A stretch of DNA of 64,000 nucleotides from Xiphias gladius (GCF_016859285.1 NC_053416.1:14242001-14306000); one strand, 5' to 3'. Counted from the first letter of the stretch, positions 37,455-50,905 are shown. Translations and numbers: made by a program. The notes: generated by a model not told the origin, from the sequence alone.

Positions 37455-38320
37455 CGAGCGTGCTACGGAAGGGAAAGACGGCAAGTTTAAGGTCCAAATA
37501 AGATCACTGGCCTGTACTGTACATCTCCCGTTTGGGATGACCACACGAGCTTGTGGAGCACAGATGAGAATCTGAGGTACTGAACGAGGACCAATGAGCA
37601 CAGTAGACCAAGTATCCCTGCAACAAGAACAGCTTTTTCTCAGTGATTAATGGTTACCCCAAAAACAACAACAAAACATCTAGACATGTGGCCCACCGCT
37701 GAACTGAAAACCCTTTGCGGCAAGTGCATGTTTTAAATATAATGTGATGTCCTCCTGATGAGATTCCTATTATTTTTTCTATTAAGATATTCATAGGGGC
37801 ATTTACACAAGTATTTTTGTATATACTATGAAATGTTTTGAATTCTTTGTTTTGTTGCAGTGTGAATATTTGACAGATGTTTGATACTAATTCATTTAGG
37901 TTAGTTCTGTATATATTCTATGCCTTATTGTATGTATAAAGCTTTCATTATTTGTTTTTCAGAAATATATAAGCATGTATAAACATTATCTGCAGTTAAT
38001 TTATCTTGTATTGTGTATATACTGTATGATGATAATGTTATAAGAAAAACATACATCTCAATGGATGCAAACTCTAGTTTAAACCAATGACAAATTCTTC
38101 CCCAAAGGATAGATGTTTAAGGTAATACTACACCTCTACAATACTATTCCTTGAGAAGCCATGACTTGCTGTTTACAGCTAAGTGACTTCAGACAATGGC
38201 CCTTTAAAACTGCATTTAGTCACTTTTGCACATTGGAGGCCTCTAGTGGAGAAAGTAAGTCACTATTTCCGTCTCCAGAAATCCATCACGTCACCCAACA
38301 GTATCAAAAATAAATAAACA
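37455..38320 (+). other. Probable 3' UTR of kcnj6
   Basis: The first canonical AATAAA signals after the stop overlap at 38309-38314 and 38313-38318. The stretch is AT-rich with several ATTTA words, and repeats start only at 38421. The true end is inferred. Confidence 0.4.
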
Positions 38321-38420
38321 GTAAATTGCATATTATGTACTTGATGAGGGTGTTTTTCTTTGTATATGTATATTTTTTTCAATGTGATTATCATATTTTT
38401 TAAATGTGGCATAGGTTTTT

Positions 38421-38773
38421 CAGTGATGGAAAAAGTACTGAGATCCTAGAGTACAGTAAAAGTCCGTTAGTCGAAATCCTACTTAAGTAAAAGTACAGTG
38501 GTATGATCAGTAAAATGTACTTAAAGTATCAAAATAAAAGTACGTGTTCTGTGTGACAAGGAGCCAAACCATGCCCAAAAATGTGTTGCACTTTATAAGC
38601 TTAACATAGATTTAAAATGTAGTAACTATTGCTGTCAGAAATATGTGGTGTCTGAATGTCTGAAAGTGGAGCAGAAGTATAAAATACCATCAAATGAAAA
38701 TACTCAAGTAACTCAAAACTGTACTTAAGTACAGACTTTGAATAAATGCACATAGTTACTTTCCACAACTCTG
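38421..38773. mobile_element. Non-autonomous hAT-like element
   Basis: It starts CAGTGATGGAAAAAGTACT and ends ACTTTCCACAACTCTG, with AAGTAAAAGTAC words inside. Same family as 33060-33521. Confidence 0.75.
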
Positions 38774-39049
38774 CAGTTTTTGTTTGTGGGAAAGTGAAGG
38801 CATCCTAGTGAAAGCTGGAGCAGTCAGTGTGTGTTGTTGCTTTCAGTCCATTTGCTCTGCGCTCTGCTGTCTGCCGAAGTGGCAGTCTTGACACGATCAA
38901 GAGATGGTGCTAAAGTAATGTATTTTTAAATCTTACACATAGTGGGTTTAATCTAACGTCTATGGGTTTAAATAGTTCTGAATTTAAACACTAAATATAC
39001 GGACATTGCACTACTGTATGAAAGTTTCAGGCACTACAAGTAAAGTGAG

Positions 39050-39290
39050 GATCCTACCAAAAATAATGCCATGAATAGTTTTTATTTACCAATTAACTTC
39101 ATACAAAGTGCAGTGAACAGAAAAAGCCAAAATCAATATCTGCTGTGACCACCCTTTGCCTTTAAAACGGCACCAGTTCTCCAGGTAAGACTTGGGCACA
39201 GTTTTTCAAGGTACTCAGCAGCTACGTTGGTCCAAGCATCTCGGAGAACTTGTTGTTGTACTGAATGTATATGGACCAGTTATGAGACAA
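39050..39290. mobile_element. Fragment of a DNA transposon
   Basis: The block includes TGCTGTGACCACCCTTTGCC and CATCTCGGAGAACTTG, words I recognise from a widespread fish DNA transposon end. No coding region remains. Confidence 0.5.
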
Positions 39291-39296
39291 TGGGCA

Positions 39297-40600
39297 CAAA
39301 AACATACTAAAGTACAGTTTTGAGGTATTTCCCTTTTATGCTACTTTATACTTAACTACACTGAGGAAATTAATGTATTTTTCACTCTGTTGCATTCATT
39401 TGGCATCTGAACTTGGATTTTACTTAAAAAAAATATAACAATCTTAAAAAATACAACACAGTGTTAAAGATTAAACCTGTGGTTACCAACCTACACGACA
39501 AACTGCCAACTACCAGTGGCTACCAACAAACACAGTGTTTAGCTGGGGTCCCTTGACACGTTTCAGACATTTGTCAGTTGCAAGCATTTCCACAAAAGAG
39601 ACTTTTCAACTCTAAACTTCCCAGATGGTTTTAATTGTCTGAGACCAAAGTAGTAAAATTATTTTAAAAAATGATCTAAACAAAAACTATTACCCAAATT
39701 ATTCATATTAATACACATTTGTATCACAGAACTTTGTTTTTTCTTCTTTCTTCTCCCATTAATCATCTCAGGATCCCACAGATTTATCTTTTGACCCTTT
39801 GAGGGGGCTCGACCCCTACATTAGGAACCACTGGACTAAACTACCTAACTGTATATAAAATACTTAAAACTATCTCCACCTAACCAGGGGCAACAGTAAA
39901 ACGCTGCTTACATATTGATCAATCAATGGCAATAATCTAATAATATCATATATGATAATATATCAGTTGCTGGGGCCGTTTTTCTGTACTTTTCCTTTTG
40001 ATACTTGAGGTATATTTTCATTTTAATACTTTTGTACTAGTAAGGTTTTGAATGTAGGACTTTTACTTGTCAGCATGGATGGATTACCGAATAGTACTAC
40101 CGCGCACAGACCCAGGGGCACCCTGGTCTCTCAGGCCCCAGAGCCTCTGTATGGAGTGACAGTTAATATTTCTTGTTTGAATGTCAAAGAACCCAGTTAA
40201 AAGACACAAAATGACAACAGAGAGAGGAAAAAGGACCAAAAAGAGATGCAAAAGGACGAAAGAGAGACCCAAATCATCCAAAAAAACACACAAAATGACC
40301 ACAAAAAGAGGTAAAATAAACAAAGATACACGAAATGACCACAAAGAGACGCAAAAGAACCCAAAAGAGATGAACAATAACTACAAAGAGACACAAAGCA
40401 TCTACAAAGAGAGGCAAAGCGATTATAAACGATGTGTCTCTTTCAGTCTGGAGGTCCTCCATGTTGGAGGGGGTGGGGGGCCTTTTATCTGTCTGTGTGC
40501 AGGGGCCCATTTTCTCATAATGCATCCATGCTTTTATGTAAAATTTTTTACATTGTCGTACTGGTACGTTTACTCAAGTCTTACACCCACCACTGCTTAT
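39297..40600. repeat. hAT-like repeat interrupted by a minisatellite-bearing element
   Basis: AAGTAC/TACTTTT-type sequence at 39297-40072 resumes at about 40553-40600 (GTACTGGTACGTTTACTCAA). Between them lies a distinct unit that starts near 40073 (GCATGGATGGATTACCG) and ends near 40530 (GGGGCCCATTTTCTCATAA). Confidence 0.6.
40170..40440. repeat. Degenerate minisatellite (CACAAAATGACCACAAAGAG-like units)
   Basis: About ten imperfect units of roughly 20-27 nt built from ACAAAATGAC, CACAAAGAGA and GCAAAA. The spurious frames (KRTKKRCKRTKERPK on plus; FCVSLWSF on minus) are products of it. Confidence 0.85.
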
Positions 40601-43600
40601 AAATAAGATAAATGAAGTGAATATGTTTTTTCTTAAGATTACTGTGCAGATAAACAGTAGGGTACTATCAGTCAGTCGCATCTTTACTTCACAATATCCT
40701 ACAACTACGTACATTATTCCAGTATTATGTATACTGACAAGTCATTATTCCACACATTATTACAAAGTGTATCAAAAGTCTACCCTGACCTTTATATTTG
40801 CATATGATCGTAAAATTCTGTGTAGAAAATGGTCCATATTTTACTAAATACGTTTTTATTACACAGTTATCATGTTATAGGAAATATGTCTCTGTTACAT
40901 TAACCAAACAAAAATGACACAATATGACTGAAGTATCTCTGGAGTTAATCTACCACCACCTCACAGCAGTCTGCAAAGAAAGAGACTAAATTCATTTACG
41001 TTTTACTTCCTTCTTTATTTCACTCAAAACAAAAATGCAATAATTATTATTTATATAATTTCCCAACAAATGGCATCATCCACGTTTGTGCACTCATGCA
41101 TCTTTAACTGCATTATTAAATATTTGTAATTTTGTCTAAAGAAGATTGAAGCTTCTAGTTTAATTTAGCCCAATTTTTTACCAAATAAGTCCAGAAAAAA
41201 TTCAAAAAGTCATTTCATTGTGAAATTTTGATGGACACTTTGTCATTAACCACTTAACTGTATGAAATGTTATTATATCATAAACATGAAATGTGTGAGA
41301 TTTTGGTAGCTTTTTATTTCACATTTAAGAATATGTTTGAAGGATAAGGCTGGTGTTGTTCCGAATTTTTCTTATCGTCAACAAATCCCTTGAAAGGACC
41401 AAAACCAAGAACGCGTTAGTTCCCTATCTACCCTGACCCAGCCCCAACTTAGCTCACTGGTTTCTATGGAAGACATAAATCTTTAAAAATGGCTCACAAA
41501 TATGTAGTTTTCAGTTTTTAAAAAAGGCTTAACCTTTTTCTAAAATAGCTGGGCACTGTAGGTTTTAGCAAACATCACTCAAGCAGGAGTAAATTGTGAA
41601 TTTTTGGGGACTATTTACAGCCACAGATTAATACATATTTGCTTTTTTTTTTTTTTTTACTGGTAATGGAGGAACATGTCACCCAGAGCAACAGTGTGGC
41701 TGTAATAGTTTTTGGACAACAATAGAGCTCTATGGCACAAAGGACTGAAATATATCAGGCTTTGGCTACAAACAAAATACTTGTCATTAGGATCAATTCA
41801 TTGACGGTTTTGGTCTTAGTCATAAAAATACAGAACATCACCAGACTTATTCTTTAAAGTGGTTCCTCAACTTTAAATCAATTTTAAAAAGAAAGAAAGA
41901 AAAAAGAAAGAAAGAGAGTGTCGTCAACAGCCAGTCGTAAGTCCAAATCATATGTTTCATACTTGTGGTTCTGACTCTCTACTCATAGTGCATTTATTTT
42001 AAAATAAGAGTGCTTTGGTCTTTCACATAATTTAATTTTAGATTTTAAAAAGTCAATCCAACAACTGATGTTAAAAAAAAAAAAACAAGCTGGCTAAAAG
42101 AATTAACAAAATAATTTTGGCTAGCTAACATCCTGCCATCTGGATTTGTTAAACCCCACACGACAAACTGAGTTTTACTTCTCTTTGCAGTTGAGTAAGT
42201 ATTGTAAATAACAGTAATCTAATTTTATAGGCTTTTATATGTAAAGTTGTCCCTCTGCCAGGATTAATAGTGATGTTGTGCAGTGTGATAGCACTGAAAA
42301 AAAAATTGTAGTAGGGCAGCAGTGTTTCAACCAGAGATCAAACAAAAATCAAACACATCAAACACATCAAAAAATGACAAACTAAATCATTCATTATAGA
42401 GGCGAATATGCAGAATGCTTGCATATTCGCCTGCAAATACAGTTCATTCTAAAAACACAGTACAGTTTTAAAACATATAGTGGTTTTGTAAAAACTAAAA
42501 ATAAAACCAAACGGCGTCTTGAAGTTAATTTCATAATTGACAATGACAAGACTTGCTCCAGAGTGGTTCTGTGTTTCTTCTAACTGCTGGGTTTCAGTTG
42601 CAGCTGTTCAACAAACTCCATAACAGACACATAAAACAGCTCCACACAAAATAGCTTAAACTGGGATCACGCTGCTATACTGACAAGTTGAACTGGCCTC
42701 AAAAACAAAACACAAACACGCCACCACATCCTGATGTTTATACTGGAGCGTGTTTTCAACTTGTCGTTCAAAGCCAGATTTGCGTGGAAACCGAGGTGTC
42801 TAAAATTGAAAACAATGACAATTCAGCAGCTGTGATGAAAGAGGAGCAGTGGGAGCTGAGGGCCTTTCAGAAGATTTGGCAGCCACAAACGCCCGATCAC
42901 ACCTCAACAGTATGAGATGATCACGTCTGTGTAAAAATCATAGGTGAAATAAAAGTCCAAGAAAGCCACACAAAGAATGGAATCGTCAATTGTAACTGTG
43001 CAAATGTAACTTGGGTGTTTGTAACTAGATACAACCAGCATTTTAACATTAGCAAAGTGAGGAAAAAATAATGAAATAGGATCTGACTTAATCGTGCTAT
43101 TAAATATTTGTCAGATATTAAGGATTGGCTTGTTGTATATGGTGATTTTGTGGTTGAAACCGTACCGTTACGTTTTTTATCCTGAGCGGGAAGAAGTAAA
43201 AAAAAATACTGAGGAATATGTTTCGAATTAAGGCGCAAATAATTCATTCAAATCAAACACTGTCACTAACTGACACGAGAGGTTTGCGTTTTCAGTTTTA
43301 TTCCAAAGGATATGTTATATCATAATCTGCTTCATATAGTTTTTATAGGGCTAACATAAATGTTAGCATCTCCAACAGGCTAACATCAACTTCACCTTAT
43401 GTAACGTCAACCAGGTTGTATTTTTTTTAAGTGAATCAGCCGAGTATTTCTTTCACACCTGACACACTACAGGAAAGAATTATTGGCTATTTTCTATTTG
43501 ACTGCAAATACAGTTAGTCCCTTCCCGTGCTAGTTGGTGAACTACTGTAGCTGTTGAGTAACAGCTAGCATGTTAGTCAGTGACAATAGCTTCACAAGCT

Positions 43601-44025
43601 TCCCTCTCTTTCTGTCACTAATGAAACAGCAGGGTCTCACTTTTTATTCAAGAAATTTATTTGTACCGTTGTCTCCCGTCTCATAACTGATGAAAAACAT
43701 TCCTCTTGTGCGAGTTTATACTCCAACGGAGGAGAATTAAATGATAGTAGATGGTTTTCCCATGAAGGTTGGCACTATCAGGATGACGTTGCTATTGGTC
43801 AACAGCGCTAATCTGCATGTCCCAGGTTACCACAGTTGAAACTGACATGAAAGATTTAGTGCAGATTAATTTTGTCCCTGAGAGCAAATCTACCGATCGC
43901 TGTGATTCCATTGAAATGAACTGATTTCTCTGTGAAATATCGCCTTTCTAAACGCTGCTGAGACCATGGCTGTGTCTGAAATCCCTCCTTCGTCCACTCC
44001 TCCACTACTCCCTGGACACTCAATT
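40601..44025. other. Intergenic DNA between kcnj6 and rabgef1
   Basis: No gene seen. It holds a GAAA-rich run at about 41888-41917, poly-T at about 41643-41658, and the perfect hairpin at 42400-42432. The frames at 42688-42915 and 42921-43247 have no recognisable content. Confidence 0.5.
42400..42432. repeat. Perfect short hairpin (13-bp stem, 7-nt loop)
   Basis: The left arm AGGCGAATATGCA (42400-42412) is exactly mirrored by 42420-42432, with loop GAATGCT. Confidence 0.9.
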
Positions 44026-44220
44026 AGAGCTGCAACGATTGATCAATTAGTCAAGCTACAGGGAAAATCTCGGGTTCTGGACTGTTGGTCGGACAAAATA
44101 AGACATCTGAAGGTGCACCTTGGGCTTTGGGAAGTTGTGATGGCCGTTTTTCACCATTTCTGACATGTTATAGACGAAACTATTAATTAATAATAAAAAT
44201 AATTGTTAGTTGCAGCCCTA
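44026..44220. mobile_element. Complete short MITE (GAGCTGCAAC ends)
   Basis: It begins AGAGCTGCAACGATTGATCA and ends TAATTGTTAGTTGCAGCCC, which are imperfect inverted repeats, about 195 bp in all. Related fragments occur at 8750-9060, 29425-29730, 35705-35880 and 45938-46255. Confidence 0.75.
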
Positions 44221-44633
44221 CACTAAATAGTTTACTTATTAGCGAGCAGTGAATCTGCGATTTTCAGACACTTACAAATCATCAGCATTTTGCGTGATCA
44301 CGGTCAGCCGTACAGCCGCTCGACAGTCATTTCTATGAAATACACAACAATAGTGAAACCCTACTTTTTTCTCTCCATTGTGTATTTTCTGAGGGCATTA
44401 TATAGTGGATACATTTACACACTCAGAATGAGGGAAATTGGTGGGCAGCAAATATATTGCCCGAGCCTTTAAGGTGCAGGAGAAGCTTAGCAAGATGAGG
44501 CTCCCAACTATACAGGAGATTTGTGCATGTGTGATGTTACAATCAAACTCAAAACAAAGGCAATAAGCCAACTTTTTAAAGCAGGAGTATTTTGGCTGTA
44601 TGTGAAAGGTTTTTCCTCCCTTTGTAGACTCCA

Positions 44634-47600
44634 CTACCCAGCGAATACCTGGGGCGTGAGGGGTGGTGGTAGGTTGTCGTTGTCCATGTTGTTGGCATCG
44701 ATGGCAGAAACTGTGCAAGACAAAATCTCCAGAGGGTATTTCTCCAGGATGTCGTGCACCTCCCGCTGTACATTCTCGGGCCAGGAGAGGAGGTCGGCCT
44801 GCAGGCTCTGCGCAGCCTCCATCAGCCTCTCCTGCTTGCTACTGAGGCCCGACAGCAGCTCCAGATTGTGATTGAGCTGAGCCAGGACTGGGTTGGTGGC
44901 AGTCACGCCAAGTGCCGAGCCAGTCTGGGGCCATTCACCCTCTGAGCTGCTTAATCGTGGCGAAGCTTGGCCTGACATGTAGCGCTCAAATTCCTCCGGG
45001 GAAAGGTTGAGAGACTGAGCGTCTAACTTCTCGATGAAGGCCGCTGCACAGCACTAAAAAAAAAAAAAACAACAAAAAAAACAAACACAGGAGACACAAA
45101 CTGAAAATGAAGGCTGAGTCTCTGACAGAAAGTGTGCATCAACCCGATTCATACAGAGCCAGATGGCTTCCTATGAAAGGAATAGTTTGACATTTTGGAA
45201 AATACGCTTATTTGCTAATAGTTAGTCAGACGAGAAGATCTTGTTTTATCATCTGAAATACACAAATCTGTCACCTGAGATAACCAAAACTGTTGAAATT
45301 TTGGCATAAAATAGTGATTTTATGTAGGATGATTGAGAAAAATAAGTTTCAGGGCCTTTACGCTGATGGAGTGAGCGTTTCTCCTCAGATTTTTTGTCAC
45401 CAGCTACAGGTACTGTAAATATTTGTTGATGGATTGAAATTTTACAGATTAAGTTAAACTGTAGAGGGACAACGCACGCAGCTAATTTTGAATTACCTTT
45501 TCAGTCTCATTAGCCACTGGCTTTGCACATACCATACAGTACCACTGTGAAACGAGAGGCCTCCTGCTAAAACTGGCTCTGACAAGAACTGAAGTAGAAG
45601 AAGAGAAAAAAGAAAAACTGACCAAGTTGGTGAAGTAGTATCCGTCCTCTCCGGTCATCAGCCTGCTGGGGTTACAGAAGCGGGTGATGTACTGGATGTT
45701 GGACTGAAGCCGTGGAGGGTTAGCCTTGAGCACAATGTAAATGAGTGCAGGGAGAAAGTCGTCAGCAGAGGCCGGTTCATTCTTGGTGATCCTAATGGCA
45801 CTGAAGATGTGTTTACTGCAGCGTGTGATGCACGCAAGTTTATCCCGAGGAACCCTCTTCGAGTCCATCTCAATGATATCTGCAATGTATCACCAGGGGT
45901 CAGTTCACCCAAACTCCAGAAAAAAATTTCTCACTTCTAGAGCTGGTCAATTAATAAGTTGTCCTACAGCAATGAAATCAACTATTTTGATAATCAGTTA
46001 GTCGTCTCCATTATTTTTTAAGCAAAAGCTTAAAAACTTCACTGGATCCAGGTGCTCAAATGTAAATGTTGGATGGTTTTCTTTGTCCTGCATGATAGTG
46101 AACTGAATATCTTTGCTTTTGGACACGACAGAGAATTTTAAGACGTCAACTTGAGCTCTGGGAAACTGCTAAACTTATTTTTTGACATCAATTGGCTCAA
46201 GAAAATACTCAGATGATTAATCAATGGTGAAAAATACTTGTTAATTGCCGCACTACGCGCTCTCCCCTCATGGTATCTAGCCTATCTAGATAGTTTTCGG
46301 TTTTATCTCGTTGAGAAATCTGTCTCTGAAATTTCTGCCTCCACCCTCATAGCAGATTATGTGTGTGGGTGAAGAAGACATATTGTACAGCACTTCGAAA
46401 ATATGTGCGCTGTAGCAGAAAAAAAAAATTACTTTACTTGAATTAATTGCCGTCACAGTGTAAGTTCAAGCATACTCTCTGACCTGTTATTGCTTTGACT
46501 ACATTCTCAGAGACTTCGGGGATTTCTTCATCCATAGACACACAGAGCATCTGGATGGTCACCCAGTGTAAAGCCCTGCAACACAAAGAATCAACGTAAT
46601 CTTCGCTAGAGCAAGCCAAAGCTTTCTCCTTTTTTTTTTCTTTTCTGGGATATGATACACATTTGAGAGTCAGTTTCTCCCCGGATGACAAACGCGTGCG
46701 GTCAGCAGCTGCCACTGTGCATTCACATGTGAGAAAAGCACAGAGAACTCTGCTAAAAATGGCTTTTGTGTAATCGACTGCACAAACAGACTAAGGCAGA
46801 GGGTTTTCACAGACTGCTGCAGATTAAAGAGAAGCATTGGGCAGTGATGCTTTCTAATGCTTCCACTACAACACTAAAACCAGCAAACTCTCATTAAATC
46901 AAAATGTCACTGTATCCGGTCTGAGTACGTTTGTATTGTTCCACTCCTAGTCATCAATCTCGCTCTATATATTAATATTATTATTATTATGAAAACATCA
47001 TCGCCTGATTTTGGATCCAGGGAGGCCCACCTGATCCTGTTCTGTGTGGTCAAATCCTTCTTCTCATCATCAGTGGTTTCTGGACAGAACACACTCTTAT
47101 ACAGACGAGTCATGATGTACTTTTCCACCTGGTCCATCACCTGCTCCACAGAATCCGAAGAGCCTGGTGAACAACAATTTAACAGACCACATTGGTTGAA
47201 GCTGCAGTGCCAAATTGAAAACATAAAACATAATCAAAAAAGGGACCTGAAGTATAGGATTTAATGCCTTGATAAGGGCTGAGGTCAGTGGTTTGGCTGT
47301 TGACAAGTTCTGATCTGGCTCTCTGACGTTAAGTTGAGGTTACCATCTATCCTGGTTAAAAAGTTAACCAGCTTTGCGATACCAAAAGACCTGAATTAAG
47401 CCCAAAGAGAGCTGGATAACTTGTCAATCTCGCTTTGTGATGATGGCCGTGGTCAGGGGGACAACTGAGTTGAACCTTTTAGCCATCTTTTAATCAACTC
47501 CAGTGACTGTAGAGTTTTTAATTTCAGATTTGCTGAGAACATTTGAATGTTTTCTGGACTTATTTGTTGAGTTTTTTTGATTTCACATGAGAAGCTTGTC

Positions 47601-49994
47601 TTAACCAACCTTTAAAGTGACTCATCAAGCGGTCGGCCATGCTCTGGTAGAAATCCTGAACACACTCCGAGAGTTCATCAGCACTGAGGTCCTATCAAGA
47701 CAAGACGTTAGCAGTTCCTATAGCGCTGGCCAGGATATTGATCTGGGCCCTATTTCCAGATAAGGATCTATCTTAAAAGCACTGAAGAGCAAGTGAATGC
47801 ATATGCTGTCTGTGGTGAATACGCTTTAAACTAACTTTGCTTGTTTAACTGTCTTTAAGCCGTGCTACATATTAAAAATACATCCATCACAAAGCACAAC
47901 TGTTGTAAATAACACAAATTTGTGTTTTATACTTCGAATTGTTCAGTATGAAAATGAAGCTTAATGTGCAGTGAACAGTGTGATTGATTTAGCCGCCTTC
48001 ACAGCAGACGTTACACTCCTAAACTCGCACTACGCCTAAAATGAAGCAGCGGCGGTTCCTGTAAGTTTCATGAATATGCACATCATCTAATGTAAATGTC
48101 TCTCTATCATCATTTTTGTATCAGACCTGTTGTATATCAATCTGTGGCTAACAACATACACGACATGAATTAAAAAAAAAAAGAGAAGCAATGGAACCTT
48201 TCATTTCAGCCGGAAACATCACTTAACAAAGAACATTAGCGTTCAAAAAAGTATGAACTTAAAAATGAACAAAAACAATAAAAACTTAATAAATCGTGAA
48301 GAATAAAATAAATCATGTAGTTTTCGTTTCCTCCTTCAGGTTCCGGAGCTTCTTAAGATGAACTTAGCCTCTTACGAATGGGAGGGAGGCACTCGTTTAT
48401 CTACCATCATTTCTCAGAGCATCTTCAGCCACGATGCTTTTGGAAAACACCTCTTAAGCTTGAGAAGGTTCGTAAGATCAATTTTACAATGATCTTAGAC
48501 TTAAAATGCTTTTGGGAAAGGAAAAAACGTTTAACAGTTAACCTATCATTATAAAGATTATTGTTATGCCAATACATTTCAAGTCATTGACTGATTTCTG
48601 AGTACAACGGACCTTCTTGCTCGACATGTTCACTATGAAGGCTCGACACTGCTTATGGATCTCCCGGCCGGGCTTCTGGAGGTTTTTCAAGAAGTCCACA
48701 AAATCCTTGGACACCTGATCTGTATCGAAGCTAGCATGGCGGCTGATGGATGGACTGGTTGTCTTGCCCTCTTGGGTTTCTGATGAGGAAGAACCACAAT
48801 TAGGGAAAGAAATAATTTTGACTACCATCTTCTCCACAGTCTGTGTCTACAAGGTGCCTTATTCCCCATGCACTGCAGTCCCGGTCACTCCTAGCCCTGA
48901 CAGTGGCCCAGATGTGCCCAGCCGTCGTTGCCAGGAAATAGTTCCAGTATGCAACTCCCTCCAAATTACAAACCAACATTTTTTTCATTCTTCTTTGTGC
49001 ACAGATTAAAAACAAACCATATGTAACATGTTAACTAATGAGTTTCAGTCCAAAAGTATAACAAACTGGAGAGCGGACTGAGTTGTATGTTGTGCTAACT
49101 TCATACCTTTCTTGGGAGCAGTGCGTGATGAAGGGCTGAAGAACTTCTTAACGGTGGTCACTTTTCGCGTCTTCTCATTGGTTTTCTTTTCCTCAAACTT
49201 GGAAAAGGGACCTAGAGAGGCGTGTCCTGGGTGTGGTGCTGTGGACTGGGCGTGGGACTGGGTCTGCACTCCGTGACTACTTGCATACGCTGCCTCCTCC
49301 TCTCGTTGCAACCTAGGGCCGAGGAAAATTGATAGATGGTACTAAAATACTGTGGTCGACAGTATAAAAAGCATTAGATAAATCAATGAAAAGAGCTGAC
49401 ACACTTAGTTTGCCTTTGTCAAGAGCCTGAATGATACTGTGTATTGTATTCAAAGCTGCGGTTGTTGTATCATGTTTTTACAATATGCAGACTAAAATTT
49501 CAATAAAATATTATCATAAAAAAAAGTATTCAACTGACAACAAACAAATATTTTAAAGGCTGATAACTTGTGGTATATGTCTAGAGTTATTCAAATAGTT
49601 TGAAAAATCACACAGAGTCTAAAAAAAGCTGATACAGTATATCTACGTATGCAGACAATTTCGTCAAGATGGAGGCCTTTGTCTACCAGGAGATGGACTC
49701 GTATGTTTTCATTTGTTTTCCTCTGTGTACGTCTCCGTGAAAAGTCATGCGAGGCAGAGGCGACTGGACATTTTTAAACTGGGGTGCCGAAGGCGCAGGC
49801 TAGTAAAGGTCTTACTTTTCTGCCAAGGCCCAGTCGTCCTGGATCTGTTTCTGCCGTACCCGCTGGTACTCCTCCCTCCAGCACTTGGAGCACAGACCCT
49901 GCCATGCTGCGTTGCCATAGTAGCCGCATCCCTTATTGCACAGCAGGTCTGATTGGTCGACATGTATCCCCCGTCGCTCCGTCCGCTGACTCAT
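44634..49994 (-). CDS. rabgef1: Rabex-5, Rab5 guanine nucleotide exchange factor (complete)
   Basis: Rabex-5 activates Rab5 on early endosomes with Rabaptin-5 and binds ubiquitin. Coding exons on the minus strand are 49816-49994, 49107-49312, 48613-48779, 47610-47691, 47031-47163, 46484-46575, 45623-45879 and 44634-45053. They sum to 1536 nt, an exact 512 codons with stop (511 aa; human 491). The start is the ATG at 49994 ([12 protein letters not shown]); the acceptor is at 50008. Seen: A20 zinc finger with Cys19, Cys23, Cys35 and Cys38; a ubiquitin-binding MIU helix at about 48-75 ([17 protein letters not shown]); a helical bundle around 145-235 ([27 protein letters not shown]); the VPS9 GEF domain with Asp326, Tyr367 and Thr370 at the places of human Asp313, Tyr354 and Thr357; and a C-terminal coiled-coil region ending [12 protein letters not shown]. 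The donor after exon 3 is GTCCGT, weaker than the others. No damage. It is convergent with kcnj6 and kctd7. Confidence 0.96.
45938..46255. repeat. MITE copy in a rabgef1 intron
   Basis: Starts with an AGAGCTGGTCAATTAATAAG-like end and ends GATTAATCAATGG...TTAATTGCCGCAC, similar to the 44026-44220 family but longer and more worn. Confidence 0.55.
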
Positions 49995-50611
49995 GATGCA
50001 GGACAACCTGGAATGAAAAATTCATCATCTGATTTATTAGTTTATTTGTATGCACAGCTGAACAGACTGATCTCTACACTGCTGCCTGCACAGTGTATTT
50101 ATAATGCTCTCAGATTATAGGCACTATGCCTAATGCACAAACCTCATAATTTAGACAAAAAGCAGCCTTTCTATATCATGTCAGTGAATATTAATGTGTC
50201 TGCTGGAAATGAAACTAGACTGTTCTATTTGTGTTGCTCATTATATTGCATTCTAATTTAAAATATGTGAATATTTGTTTATACATTTTCCGTGTGTGTA
50301 CCATGAAGGGGGCTACAACCACATTTCATTACGCAACCCTGTATTGTATAATGACTATAAAGGTGAACCTTGAACCTTAATGAACCTTTCAAGGTGGTAA
50401 ATAAAGAGCCACTTCAATGATAAGTATTCCAATTCCATATAGTTCAGAGACTTGCAAGAGACGGATCATGAAAAGACTGGTCATAACAGAAGTAGGAAGG
50501 GTCATGATATCCTGACTTTTAGTATCACGCTCCAAAAACTACATTTCCCCTGATGCAAGTCTTTTAAGTAAATTTGTGATGTTTTGATTCATTCATCTTC
50601 CTTCCCTGAGA

Positions 50612-50905
50612 GGGAATATTGGACTCCCATGTCTTAATTATTTGACAGAAAGAAAAACAGAAGCAAGTTGATAAAAGACAACTCTGCTAATTATAAACTC
50701 AAAGAATGAAGATCCTAAAATTTGATCTTTTTTTCTTTTCCCTCTACAAGACAAAGCTACAAGATGGGGGATGGAGGAACTGTCATTGTAGACATTCTAA
50801 TTTGCAATGATTCAGATTATGTTGGCACAAATGATATGGAGCAAACCTGGGATTTCTGGGGCCCCTGGACAGCTGGAAATCTAGCCTTGTCTGACTCTAT
50901 ACTGA
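50612..50905. repeat. Dispersed repeat, copy 1 (near-identical to 53549-53845)
   Basis: Starts GAGAGGGAATATTGGACT and runs through ATTTGATCTTTTTTTCTTTT to GGGGCCCCTGGAC. It differs from the second copy by only a few bases. A diverged relative lies at about 22075-22240. The shared open frames are a by-product of this high identity. Confidence 0.85.

Noticed and set aside
40084-40606. Four frames of 65-141 codons with Lys/Thr/Arg-rich or Phe/Leu/Ser-rich repeats
   Set aside because: They follow the degenerate minisatellite on both strands, not a repeat protein.
49995-50006. Earlier start for rabgef1 adding LSCI before MSQ
   Set aside because: The codon at 50006 is TTG, not ATG; the first ATG after the acceptor is at 49994 and matches the family start.
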